Origin: Gamarada debralockiae
Lineage: Eukaryota; Ascomycota; Leotiomycetes; Helotiales; Hyphodiscaceae
Reading direction: 5' to 3'
Assembly: GCA_002803225.1 (NCBI GenBank)
Contig: NXFV01001613.1
Coordinates: 1 to 64,000, forward strand
Length of the DNA stretch: 64,000 nt
Both the position numbers and the translations under genes were made by a program. The notes below the pieces were generated by a model. That model did not search any database, had not been told where the DNA came from, and saw only the letters and a list, made by a program, of their open reading frames with translations. Positions 1 through 12,628 of the stretch are shown piece after piece (within the stretch, counting starts at the first letter, position 1; every line of letters begins with the position of its first letter).

Positions 1-3000
1 CCCGTGCGCCCTGTGCCTCCACAACATCCAATGGATGATGAGTGAATGTAAAAATTCTCCGCATGTGAAGTTTACGTATTTGTTCCGTTTCTGAAGGTTT
101 CTAGGGTCTAGATTTGAGGGGTTCTTCACATGTCAAGTCTACTTCCTATCCTTGGAAGAATCCTTGGACGTGCTGGTAGTGTACCTTGAAAATTTTGAGG
201 GGTTAGGACGGAGCTCTGAAGTGAAGTCGCACACGACATACATTACTTTGCTGTGGACTTGAAGCGACAAGCGGGGCGGCGCAGGTGCGAGACATGGGAA
301 GGGTAGGGCCGCCAAGGTGAGGGTATTTCAGCCGCTGCAGGAGATCGGTCCATTTGCGCCTTTCTGCGTCAAGAACCTTATCTGGCGGAAGGAGGAGAAG
401 ATGGGGGATGGAGAGATGCTCCAATAGAGTGAGTGGTTTGAAGTTTTGATTCTGTATTTGTGGGGCCTTGGGTCTTGAGGGGATGAGGGTTTTGATGCAG
501 GTCAAGTTTTTTGATGAAGAGAGGAGGCTCGGTTGGAAGATACCTCTTCTCGCGGCGCAGTGAGGACACTTCAAGTGAAGCATGTGGGTGTCCACTTTGA
601 GCAGAAGTGGGACCGGTTGGGTTCAAAGGCGAGTATTGAAAGTCTCAAACTCGAAACTCGAACCGTTGATCCTATCTGTTGATTTGTTTGTTGCAAAAAG
701 TGAGGTACATCTATCAACTGATGAAAGCTGTTGTCGAGGTCACATTCGGCTCCAACCCTGCCTGAATGAACATGTTTAGAGATCTTGCGTCACGGCTATG
801 TACTCACTATCCGGCACTGTACGACGCCCCTGTCTCCATCCATCCATTTTGTTCCTAGCCCTTCTTTGCAATTAGATACTTCGATACACATGCAGTCATA
901 TTGACCGATGCCGTGGATCGAGCAATCTCGGATATGTGTTACTTTAGTTCGAGGTCGCGTATCGATGTCTTATTCGGGATTGTCTTGCTTTGCCGGTAGA
1001 GAGCAACGTATGCAAGTACTCTATGTTCCTTTACAGCCTGTGGAGAGTCAGAAGTTACCTGTGAAAGAGACGGAGGACTTTTAAACATTCCCGTGACAAC
1101 CCGTTTGGCGGCTGAGCGGCTCAGCGGCACAGCTTGTGGCTAAGTACAATCCAATACTGAGCACTCTACAATCAAGTCACAAGTCTCACATTTGTTTTCG
1201 AGGTTGTTCACATGAATCTATATCTCCTCATTCTCCAGAAACCCCAAAGTCTCGGGTACTTTGGTTGTATTATGTTCACAAAAAGAGGAGCCATTGTTCC
1301 GTCTCTGTACAAAATTTTTCAGGTCCCAGGGCTATCTTACGCAGCTATTCTCAGATCTGCTGCATATGTTGTGCGAGAGGAGTATATTGCTTGGCTTGGA
1401 TGAGGAGCACGAGACAGAAGGGAAAACAAGCCGTAAGGCGCATTCAGGGGTTTGGCCGCACAAGTATGTAAGTGATATTTGCGCGAAGAGCAAGGGAGAG
1501 AAGGTGCTGAGATTTATGCGAAATCATCTGAAATGGAAGACGAAGAGGGTGGAGGAATTTGGTTTACATACTCATTCTAGGAGGAGGAGAGTGGATGATG
1601 CACGCCAGGAGATGCGAGAATGGATCTCAAATCCTCTGAAGTAGAAAGACCAGGAGGGTGGATAAGTCAGGGGATATGTGGAGAGTTATAAGCTGGTTGT
1701 TGGGAGACATGAGGAGATGATTGGGACAAATTTTCAAGAAAGTCATCGAATGGGGGAACTTGCATCATCATAATATCAATCAAATATCGATCAATTCCTC
1801 ATGAACGCCTTCCAGACTCTTCTTTCTAGATTGCTTTCCTCAATTTGGCTTATGGTATGCTAGTATGCGCCGGCAACGTCAAGCCCTCAGACAGTGTTAC
1901 AGGATGAAGTCTTTACTCTTCACTAATGGGATTTGGGCATTAGAGATTCGCAATAGCGGTCACTGTAGATGAAATTGCGCCATATAACGTGGCACGGCAG
2001 TCGGATGTTAGAATGAAGTGGACAGGGAATCCGGGTCATGGGGACTCAAGAACATTCGATATATGAAATCGCATCAAATGGCTGAAGGGGAATCATCCGA
2101 CAGGATAGTTGAAGGTAAGATGATTGCGTCAACAAGAATATAGTTGAGGTGAGGTTTGGATGCAATGGGGGAGGAGAGAGGGTCGTGCCGAAGGTGCCGA
2201 AACATGTGCGCACAGGGCAATGGGTAGCAGGCGGCATGGTAAGATCTGATGCAACACTTGCATCCGTGGAGGGCATTCATACCAGTCAGAGTAAGATGGC
2301 GTTGTGGGCGTTGAAGAATAGGTGAGGGGTACATTAGGGGAGATGTTCTTCCGCGAAAGGGGAGAGGATGATCCGTCTCCTTTCTGAAGACTTTTTCTTG
2401 GCTGAACCTTTTGTGCGCCTATCCCATCAACATTTTAAACTTACAAACTGCATTACATACTTTACTCCTCATAAGATCGCCAGGAAAGAACTTCCAGCTC
2501 TGCATCGATTGAGTGGGGTAGACTTTCACTGCCATTTCGTCATCATGAGGGGCCCCAACATTCAACAAACTTAGATTTTGAAGGAGAAGCAAAACGCTGA
2601 CTTGATCATCAAAATAAAAGTTGCGATTCGGTCGCTGCAACTGAGCCGTGTGTCGTTCTCCCGTCCCGCAGACGTCAAAGCCGGTAGAGAGGGCTTGACT
2701 GATTATCTGCCATTGGCTCTTTGAAGGGAAAAGTCTATCTGCCTGACTCGACAGGGTCTGTTCCAGTCTCGAGGAAGCTTACTCGAGAAGGTCAACTTTG
2801 CGACTCGCGTTTGCTGTTTCAAAGTCGCACCGAGTCAATCCGGGAGAGTGTTTAACAATGTCGTCAGTCAGACTCCTTCTTTCCCCGAATTTGGATCATG
2901 GGGCGGAAGTTAAAGCAAGGTAGAAAGTTTAACCTTCAGTTTTCAGCTCTACCTTTGAGTGACAACGGAGATAAGGTCTTTATCGTATTCTACTCCGCAG

Positions 3001-6000
3001 ACTCCAGATGAAAAAACAGTTGGCGTGAAGCAGGTTTCCCGAAAACTCTAAATATACACATCCCCGAGTTCCTTATCCGCCAGCTCACAACAAATGACTA
3101 AGGTAGAGGCTATCTACTTACTGTGCATTACCTAGTCCTATCATTTATCTTTATTGGAGATTACGTACATAAGTTTAAGGCTTAACAATTTTCATTGGAG
3201 GTTCAGGAGACGTAAGAAATCGATAATACCCTGTACATGAGAGACAGAAAAGATGGGAAGCGGAAAGAACCAACAAACTCTTGGGGAGGGAAACGGCAAG
3301 GTATCATGACGCAAGTAGCCGTTCGAAATGTTTATTATTAGAGCCCTTTGATGGATGGTGGGAGGAAACGGAATCATGCAGAGTCTGGTACGAGAATTGG
3401 TTGGCGGTCGGTTGAAGAGGTGTTTCCCCGGTGGGCCTCGGGTTACCCCACGTTGTGGGGAAGTTCGGTTCGAGGTACCAGCCAAGAAACGAAATAGCGG
3501 TGTCACTTGTAAGACGTAAATGAATTATTGTTGGGATGATGTGATGAGCTCGTTATGAAAGTCAAAATGAATTTAGATTACGAAATACTCGGTGTCTTGT
3601 CGTCATAACCGGCTCAGAAGAGGTGCTTTCGTGTTTCCTCCGTTTGAAACAATGGCAAGCTTTTCATCCCCGTTCCTTGTCTAAATACTTGACATACTGC
3701 ATACCCGCATCAACTGTCCACTTCCAATTCACCTATCTTTTTGTCGCACGGTATTTCCTCTTTGGTTTAATCCAGCCAGGTCTTTCCCACCCTCCTTTTC
3801 CAGGCTATCTCGGTCATTACAGCATCCTCTTCCTCCTTCGGGGATCAGTTCTACTAACAACCCCTCCTCCCCTTTCGGGGATCAATCTAATGGACGAGGA
3901 TTTTGTCTTAAATCAACAAATTGCAGCCGCTTATTGGTCTATGACCTTGTAATTGTGGGATATCAAGGGATTATGGTCGTATTTGAGGTAATCTAACCAA
4001 TAACCTGTCCTGAATGTCACCCGATCACGGTATTTTGATCTGAGACCACACTCTTGATCATTAGATTGAACCGGGGGGTAGTATTGCACACGTGCTCTAG
4101 CTCCCGAAAAAGCAATACTGTGTATCGGATACATGCGGTTACGAACATGGAGATACGTCCAAAAAGGAACGAACGAGTATCGAGAGAAAAAGCAAGGTGG
4201 TGGCTGGTTGGCTCGGACCACTTTATTGTTGTACGACATACTCGAATAAGCCATAGTTACATTTCCTTATCGTGGGGTAACGCAAGGGGGCGGGAGGGGC
4301 CTATGGGGCCAATTGGCGGTGGCGTCAATCATCTCTCTACTTCGCGAAAATTTGCGCGGAGGTGTCTATCCAAAATCGAATTCTAAACTTACGTTGCTCA
4401 ATGAAATGCGGTGAGACGCAATCAGATGTTGGTGAAAGATCTCGTCACAGCTTCGTAGCATGAGGCCAGTAGCCGAACCTCCATGAAAATATTTGAGGAA
4501 GTAAGGCGAAACACCTCCCCAGGATATAATTTTACCTGCACAAAATGTCAGTGCATTGCAGACGCCACTTCATCCGGGGACCACGGCTCCTCATTGCCTG
4601 AAGGACCGTTTTTCATTTTATTCTTCTTAGACTCTGCTGATGTACAGTACACTCATATTCCGGAAAGCAGGAACCGGGTGAACTGTTCTCTAGTTCGCAT
4701 GTACTGTCCATTAATATCGCACATATTGACCAGCATGTTGCAAATGCAGAATACGTCTGGGAATTTTGCGTCGGATGTACGAGTGGCCAATGTGGAGTAA
4801 GCTACGTGCGCTGTGCTGCGTAAATCCGATGTGAGCCGTTAGATGAGACGAATACTGGGCGAGAAAGGCAGGTTAGATTCACGATCGGACCGAAAAGCCG
4901 GGGCTGATGGAGAAAACTTAGAGATAAGGAAAGGCCTGGAGCTGCTGTGCCGTATAGGTGCTTGATTTGGTGCAAGCCTTATCTCTCATCTTTTCTTGTG
5001 TGACGTCGGAGGATCGGATGAAGAAGGTTTCATGTAATAGAATGATCTTCTCAAGGCACTGTATGCGGGTGAACTAATGGGATTGTTGGTCTATGGAACA
5101 GCCAACTGCATTGATACGAGAGTGCATTTTGCGCCTCCTCTTTGATATTGCTTCAGGTCGCTTCCCGGCTATGTTCTCCGACTTCGCCTCATCATTCATT
5201 ACTCCATGTTGGAGTCGTCTGAACGTATTGAGTGACAAGCCAAAGTAGTATTTCTGTTAACTTGGCTGACTGTATTCGTCCATGATCATCAACCATGCTG
5301 TGAAGGGTCAGTGGAAGCAATATAAAAGATAAGGTTGGCCTTCGTCTGACTGGTGGAATATGACTTCCGTCTTCAAAGGAGAACGGAGCCTTGGCTTGGA
5401 GGAGACACGAAAGTCTTGGATTGCGGGTATTGATGAATTGCCTTGGTATTGATACGAGGCATATATGCTGTGTGATATTGAGATACTTGAACTCTGATGA
5501 TGCCCTTGAGGCAAGTGATGTCGAAAGCAGGTACAGATAAAGGGGCATATACGCCAAGTAAATTAATTCTGATAAGGCTTCCTTGCTTATCCACGCACCA
5601 GATATGAAATTGACACTTAGAATAAACTTTCTTGAGAGGTAAGATGCAAGAGAACAATCAATACCAAAGTTTGAAGTGATGTATCCTGGACAAGAACTTT
5701 AGGTAACGCAGCCTCAGGACGGAAAGATGCGATAGATCACTGTTGTGACACGTGGCGGGATATTGAGATGCTCGGAATCGACGATGTGACTTGGAAGGTG
5801 TGGGATGTGGGGTGAAGGTAGGAGTTGAGGTGGGGAGAGAAGAGATAAGAGGTAAAGGGGGCCATTCGTGGAAAGAGGTAGTGATGGACATCTTTAGGCT
5901 GGATCTGGAAGTAAGTCAACACAAGGTGATGACGTTTTAACGCGAGAAATGATCCGGTAGCACAAATGCGAAGGTTCCAAATCCGAACAATTGATGGGGG

Positions 6001-6753
6001 AAAGACTAGTCATTTGATCATCTGGAGACGTCGCTAAAACCCCTGAGCCCCTATTAGAAAGCCCGGCAGTATGCAGAACGACATGAACGATTGTTCAAGA
6101 GTGACTAGAGTAAAGCTTAGACACATTTGAGTGTGAAGAATTGATTCCTTCTCGCTGGCCTCATTACCATATCCTCTGGTGGGAACGGTTGATCTTGTCA
6201 TGCCTGATGTTCTGGGCGTTTTTGGGGCCCCTCTGAAATGTGTCACATCAGTCGCCCAAGCTCTTAGATCAAAAGCTCAGTCCGATGAGCTAAAATGATC
6301 TGAACGAAGGCGATATATTGCAGCGTCTATAGATTCATATGGTTTTTGCGCTGAGCAATATTGGCAGTCGGTGAGCGGATTTATGGGTCCTTTCCCTTCC
6401 CAGGAAACACCTGGCTCTGGAGAAGCACAGATGAAAAATGTGTAGCCAGAAATCTCTAGAAACTTGGCGTTGTCACTGACGTTGATTCCCTGTGCGGGCT
6501 GTGAGCCGAGCTGCTGATCTTGCAGATGGGGGCTCCGGATGGGCTGAGCGGGTTCGACTAGAACTGTCAGCCTGTTACTTTTCGATTTTTAGACTTAGTG
6601 GACTTTACCTTTTTAACTTCTGCCTTGCAAGAAGCACACTCGTTTTGGCCGTCCATAGAACTGAGCCAAGTTTCTCAATGCGGTCCGTGTCCAGGGACTC
6701 TCGGGATGCGACAGTTCTATGCCAGTGGTTTCTTCTTGCAGTTGCGATGCCTT
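1..6753. other. No supportable gene
   Basis: Both strands hold only short open frames (130 codons or fewer) with low-complexity or implausible translations, several lacking an ATG. No intron-exon structure, conserved motif, tRNA or transposon end was recognised. The region may contain relics too decayed to identify by eye, or a long intergenic or repeat-derived stretch. Confidence 0.5.
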
Positions 6754-8964
6754 TTAAATCTTTGCACAAAAGCCTTCAAGAGACTCCAAATTGTTTAAGC
6801 ATTTGTTCATCAGACCAGTAAGAGGGCCAGCAAAGGGTAGGTACTGCGGGCTCAAATCGTGGGCTGGTTCGCCGATGTCACTTGATATAGCGCTAGATGT
6901 GGCGTTCAAGTCTGCGGCGAGGAGACGAAGCTCTTTCCGGGACCCTTCACCAGAGTCCAATAAGTTGCAAAGGTTGCCAATTTGCCACACAACATCGGTC
7001 GTCAAAGACATTACTTCCTTGGTGATTTTGTTAGCATCAAGAGCTTCCCCAAGAGAGGATCCGAACGGAGTCAAGCTCTCGCTAGAGCCGAATTCTTCTA
7101 AGAAATTTTGCTCAAAAGGTGAGAGTCCTTTCATTGTATCTTCCTGTAAGACTTCAAATGGACTGTAATTGCATGTTCTACATGCCGAAGTCCAGGCTAG
7201 TGTCTTCAGGAGATCTTCGGCTGTTGATCTGGCCTTTGGGTCATCCTGCCATCATCTGTGAGATCAACGAGAATGGCCAGGCATCATCCTGCATTGCAAA
7301 CCAAGCCTCCAGCTTATGAGACATCGCATGATAAACAAGTGTCATCGGATCTGGCTCGTCGGGGACTACTTCGCTACGGAAATCATGAAAGTCATCAATC
7401 CTTCTCCCCCCTGAGACCGTGAACATCTCTGCGAAGGCACAGCCCAGCGAGTAGATATCTGCGGACCTTCCTCTTCGATCAAAGGTAATGACTTCGCGTG
7501 CGCTGTACATCTTTGTGGTCCCCACAGCGTAGCCTTCCGTGGATCTTGTGAGCCCAGCGTTGAACTGATGAGCGGAGCCGAAGTCCGTCAGTAATACTTC
7601 ATCGCCCTTGCGATAATGTTGCTAGGCATGATGTCCTTGTGTCGGACATTCTGTGAGTGAATGTATGCCGCCGCAGAGGCGAAACAGAACGTCCAATTCC
7701 TCAAACGAATAAGATTCTCAATTGGAAAACCATTCTCTCCAACTCGTTCGAGATAAGGACTGAGGTCTTCGTCGCCAGCTGGTGAAAGAAGAATGCCGAA
7801 TTGTCGTGGAACTGAAGTTGTCTCGTATGTGCTCACCACCTGAACGATGTGCCTCTGTTTTAGCCCACGTAAGATAGCCACTTCTTGTTGAATGAGAGAA
7901 AGGAGCCGTTTCCGAGCCATGTTGGGAAGACGAATCACTTTCCTTGCCAGCAGCAGCATTCCCAGTTCATCCCCGTTTCGACGGACTGCATCAACTGTTC
8001 CGAGTGAACTATGGCCAAGTTGCTTGACCGTCGTGAAAGGAATACCTTTATTACTTTGGTACTCCGTGTGGGTGAACTCGATCCTAGGAACATGGACGGA
8101 GTCTTGTAGCCGGCTTGAATTGAGATTGAGGCTCGGGCGAGGTTGTTGCCCAAAGAGAGGAGGAATCTGCCCGATTGAGGCGTCGATTTCTGTCGAATTT
8201 GAGATTAAATCTGAAGCTCGTGGTTTTAACAATGTAGCGTTTGATTGAGACTGGTTGCTAGAGGAAAGTTCTTTCAATTGGCCCGTCGTGGAAGACAAGG
8301 GGGCTCGATTGAAGTCTCGGTTTTCGAAGAACCAAGTTCATCCAAATTTCTTCCAAGATTCACTTCAATACGGCAAATGCGTTCATCCCTTGGCATTGAT
8401 CGGACAGCCGCCCGTTCTTGTTCGCAGGATTGCTGACAGCCAGGGCATATCCAACCTCCCCTCTCGACATAAACTCGAATAAGGCAACGTGCACATCTCC
8501 ACCATCTCAAAACGGCCGTACTCAATGTTCGTTTTACGAGCCACTCCTGCTCTCGCTTCGTGCTCCTGTGCCTTCTGGGAAGGTCTTCCTGATGGTAGTC
8601 TCTGAGATGATCTCGATATGCTTGTGAACGCATCTTCAACTCTCCTGCACGCAGGGTAGTCGCAAGGTATCCACTCGTTCTGAACAGGATTGGGGTGCGG
8701 TCTCCATAGTGACTCGCAAGCTCAGTATATGTTTGAAGCGAAATTTATCTCTGCTATCCCAGCAACTTGGATGCTCGCACCGGCACATCCCCCAACGATC
8801 CTTAAATGTGCCGGACGACCAACGACTTCGGCCCCATGGACAATTCTTTCCGCCTCGCGAGGAAAATTGTAATTTTCTTCTAGTATCCGCTTCATCTCAG
8901 ATGGAGATATCTTCGACGACACCGCTACTGAAGAGGTAACCTTGTAGGTCTGACCATGGTTCAC
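6754..8964 (-). pseudogene. Protein kinase relic with Cys-rich N-terminal region
   Basis: Pieces of one kinase gene lie in successive frames. Reading 8964 to 6754 they are: an N-terminal stretch; a WIPCDYPACRR motif near 8660 (one frame) continuing as YRDHLRDYHQEDLPRR (another frame); a zinc-ribbon-like WWRCARCLIRV...WICPGC...CEQE segment; the N-lobe (LGHSSLGTV glycine loop, RKVIRL lysine, QQEVAIL alphaC); RHKDIMPSNII catalytic loop at about 7615-7645; then, after a shift, LLTDFGSAHQF, a YSARE activation-segment end, DIYSLGCAFAEM and DPKARSTAEDLL. Frame changes are visible at about 8630, 8300-8330, 7610 and 7246. The shifts at 7610 and 7246 are opposite and compensate. RHKD replaces the usual HRD. 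The 490-nt tail (7243-6754) is open and unrecognised. Kinase identity is sure; that it is non-functional is inferred from at least four frame breaks with no intron signals at the breaks. Confidence 0.8.
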
Positions 8965-9053
8965 CGAGCGAGTTGTATCAGCTTGGAGCTCGATTTCAAC
9001 TCCGAAACCTGGTCGTTTTCTGCAGTAAGAGGCTCCACGGATGTTTTTGGAAA

Positions 9054-10408
9054 CTAATCTTTGGTTCTTCCATAGATAGGGTCTTCATATCCCCCAAAAT
9101 ACGAGACGTCATCTTCCACCAGAGTAACTTTAAGGATAGCTCCCTTCGGAAACTGCATGTAGTGGAGGTTGGCGTCTTTGAGGGCGTCAACAACGCTCTC
9201 AACAAAGAAAGGCACTTTGGCTCGTATAGATAGCACCTCTCTCACTAGGATTGTTTGTGCCTGCGGAGAGGCAGGATCTTCTTCCCTCCTTATATCAAAT
9301 TTGTTCGTACCCTCCGCTTCATTGCATCCTTGCATCCTTGCATCCTTGCTCCAACCTTCCTTCCATTTGTTTTCTCTTGCCCTGCTCCAATTTGGCATCC
9401 TGCCGGCTTGTCATTGATTCTCTGGCACCTTGCTATTGTGGTGCAGACACAGGTATTTGCCCGTGTGGGTTGAATTGAAAGTGGTTTGTATTTGGGTAGA
9501 GGTTCTATGGTCTCCGTAGGTTGCGGTAGTGTGGCACCAGAATCTAAGCCTTCGCCTGCAGTTTTGGATGTTTGAAGGGCCGTTACTTGATCTGAGGAGG
9601 CATCTTAGAAAGGTTAGAGTTCATCCCATACTTATAAGTGTATAGGTTGATCTTACATGCACCCAGCTCTTCATCGCCGCAAACAACCGCATCGTCATCC
9701 ATCACTGCAATGGTCCCAGATGTTCTCGCAGCCATCTTCGGTAGCAACCCTTGCTCATCTTCTAACCCCTCTCTCAGTCGTATTTCGCCCCTCGGTGCTT
9801 CGGCGCCACGATTTAGGACGCTCGATACATTGCTCCTCGTGCTCTTTCTATTATCTTCCGCGAGCTCTCCACCTTGCGCGTAGATTGGAGGGGGCTCTGA
9901 AATGTCGCAATGTCTGTATTTCCTCTCAAGACGGAACAAGACATCGCTGATAAATTCGGAGTTGGGTACAACTTGATTGAGCCAGACATTTGTCGTCGAT
10001 GGAACCCTATTTTCTAATGGGAAGTGGATGGGTCGATGAGACCTTGCAACAACGGTCTGTAAACATCTTAATACGGCCATATCCGAATAAAATACATACT
10101 ATCTATTTGACCCCCTGAAGATATCCCACCATCTATAAGAACATCTCCCTCAAACTATCGTTTGACTTCGTTCCCGAAGGCTCGCTCGTTCGCATCGGTT
10201 GTACACCATCCACCTCTGCTCCCAAACCTACGCTACCCTCTGGAGCTATACTTCCATCAACCAGGAATATCTCCCTCAAACTCCCACTCGACTCTTTATC
10301 AACCCACGGTCCAACTCGTATCGGGTGTATCGAGGTCGCAACATCGCTATGTTCATGGTTCGGGCAGGAAGGAGAGCAATCCGTGACGCAGGGATGGCAT
10401 TCACGCAC
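9054..10408 (-). pseudogene. Possible 5' part of the kinase relic
   Basis: Three minus-strand open segments precede the kinase relic: 10408-10133 (no ATG; the element SLREIFL recurs as SLREMFL about 126 bp apart), 10080-9583 (ATG start, 165 codons, hydrophilic, with VPSTTNVWLNQVVPNSEF and REGLEDEQGLLPK) and 9398-9054 (VEDDVSYFGGYEDPIYGR). Their order, strand and codon-like composition fit the N-terminal part of the same broken gene, but I recognise no domain in them. They could instead be one or two separate hypothetical genes; 9583-10080 alone is a plausible single-exon ORF. Confidence 0.4.
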
Positions 10409-10529
10409 ACATCATTGCGTTCACAGGTGTGTGACGTGTAGAGCCTCGTGGTGACGGAAGATCAATTGATTGAGGTTTGAAACTCAGCTCCATGTCCCGC
10501 TAGGCGTCATTCAGCTCCCTACATGTTAA

Positions 10530-10541
10530 CCCTAACCCTAA
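10530..10541. repeat. Interstitial telomere-like repeat
   Basis: CCCTAACCCTAA, two complete copies of the complement of the fungal telomere unit TTAGGG, inside TTAACCCTAACCCTAAAT at 10526-10543. Recognisable DUF3292 homology begins only a few bases to the right. At 12 bp this could be chance. Confidence 0.5.
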
Positions 10542-10544
10542 ATC

Positions 10545-11964
10545 GTGGAGAGAACGCAACCGGACAATTGCATTCGCGGCAGTTTATTTTACTGCGTCGG
10601 CCATCGATTTTCTCGTACCGGCTATCATCGCATTCATGATAGTCCTGATCGTGTATCCGCCATCAAGAACTTATCGCTTCCCGCCTGCGCCAATTGCCCT
10701 GATTATAGCAAGACCGCAAGTGTTAAGAAACCGACAGCTGGAGTGCTGGGAAGTGATAACAGCTTGACTGGAGAGCCAGAGAAACACCAGGGAGAAGCTG
10801 TCGAGCAGGAAGCTAGTAATTTCGCCAACAGCTTCACTTCGATTGTAATTAGTAGCGCGGCAGGCAAGCTTCCACAAGGCGATCCGCACGGTGCAGAAGA
10901 AGGTAGTGCTAGTTTTCTAGAGGACAGCAGTCTTGACTTAACGAACATGACGATGGTTGCTGCTAATGCGAAGAGCAAAACAGCGGGTGGAGAGCCAAAC
11001 GCGGTCCATGATAAGACGAAGGAGCCCATGTCTGCCGCAACGTGATCGAAGACGAGACACATTATGCATGTCATTGCGGATATTGCAGACGGTTGGGAGA
11101 GATTTGGAAACGCTTTGTCTCCAACACCACCATTCCCGAAGGAGAAGCCCCGAATAAAGCTTATGGCTTGTCTTGCACCAGTGTTTCTCATCTCAATTTT
11201 TATGTCCTCGTACATGTTTTTCAAGATGAATGGCTTATTCATTAGTCTTGGGTTCTTCGGGGATCCCTTGATCTGGCGTGCTCTGTCATACTTGAACGAG
11301 GAATTTCCACACTGGCAAAAGCTGCTGGAAATCAGAAATACCCTGCTCAAGAGTGTGCCGAGAGTGTGCCAACCAATGCCCAACTCACGATCAGATTGCT
11401 TCGAATTGGCGAGGCCAACAAAGCCCCATTGTCCCCTCCGCCATATTCTTGTCCCCCACCACCAAACGCCGCTCACGAAAGTGCTGATCAAAATCTCGAA
11501 CATCTTGGTAAGTGCATCGGAGTCAGCATGGTATTCAAGCTAATGTATCCAGAAGGTGTTCCCGATGACGAAATGGCTGAAGCTATTCAGCCTGATGATC
11601 CAGCTGTTCCTATTGACTTCCCTTGCAGATACGGAGGAAAGAAAGATCATGCGTACATCACCGCCACGGCGACTAGCCCAGCTTTGAGTTGGACGACTGA
11701 GAAGGGGTATATTGAGCCTGTTTTCTCTATCGCAATTGCGGATATTCAGGTACTTGTGGTTTATGAGTTTGACCGACATGTATTGCAAGAAAGTTGGTGG
11801 GCTTAGGGGAAAACAAAATTGGTGGTTGGATAGGCGACATCGAGGGAGATTGCTGATGGGCTTCTCAGGATGGCAGAAAGATATAAATTACGACGATTGC
11901 GCTTCGTGAGGAGCTTTTCAACCGTCTGGTCGCGATGGGCACCCAGACGTGGGAGGCGTGGTGA
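10545..11964 (+). pseudogene. DUF3292 membrane protein relic
   Basis: Matches the fungal DUF3292 family (integral membrane protein of unknown function) from a mid-N-terminal transmembrane region to the C-terminus, in several frames. Segments: TIAFAAVYFTASAIDFLVPA and IAFMIVLIVYPPSR (10560-10670); AGVLGSDNSLTGEPEKHQGE; IMHVIADIADGWERFGNALS from 11061; FFGDPLIW; NAQLTIRLLRIGEANKAP (11374 on); RYGGKKDHAYI; and the family C-terminus LFNRLVAMGTQTWEAW ending at a stop at 11962-11964. Lesions: a frame change near 10700; an in-frame TGA at 11043-11045 where I recall Trp in the family; an 11-bp tandem duplication at 11351-11370 that shifts the frame; and decayed, stop-containing sequence from about 11790 to 11905 (a 40-nt intron near 11750 is possible). 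The N-terminal third is missing. Confidence 0.85.
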
Positions 11965-12628
11965 TGCTCTTGCTCAGATAGCCTTTCGAGCAGCTCGGAT
12001 TTTCTCGGCCTGAACGGTGTTGGCGTCTGTTGAACGGCAACGGAATACTTTTCAAGCGATAGAACACATTAAATATATACGATCTGATTCCGAACAGAGT
12101 CATTGCTGAAATGTAGGGTACCTGGGAGTTGACGTTGGTGAAGGAAGGGAAGGCACACTTTTGGCGCCAATGAGGGAATCATGTGACTTTAGCGATGGAA
12201 ATCATTATCACACCTTCAAGTTTGAATTTGCTCTCAGCATCGACAAAACATCACACAAGGATCTCGCTGAGGCTGAGCAATCACTGCAGAATGCACCAGC
12301 GGCAAGCAAAATTTGCGTCCCACAACTCCATCATGTTCAACTCTTCGGAGCCACGGATACTGGTTCTTCCAGCGCGCCATTCAATCGGGGTTCGTAGTGC
12401 TTAGTCGGAATCGCGTCGACGTGTCGGTGATCTGAATCGTTGATTCACGACGAGCGAGGCCTCAAAATCGAATCTACTTCCGTTGTGAGCTCAGCTGTAG
12501 TCTCTGGGCTGTGGCTTGTCAGCCTGCTGGGCTGTGAGCCTCGTCGGGTTCGGCAGACTTGATTATCCAGGCATTTCTTTCTCATCGTTCACCCCTTTCT
12601 TCTATTTTGTTTCTAACTATTGCGCACG
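11965..12628. other. Intergenic, no gene seen
   Basis: Only short frames (below 80 codons) without recognisable motifs. The last 130 bp may be the old 5' flank of the ankyrin relic that follows. Confidence 0.5.

Noticed and set aside
10703..11503. 266-codon minus-strand open frame
   Set aside because: Antisense to the DUF3292 relic, whose plus-strand pieces match a known family; the minus translation has no motif.
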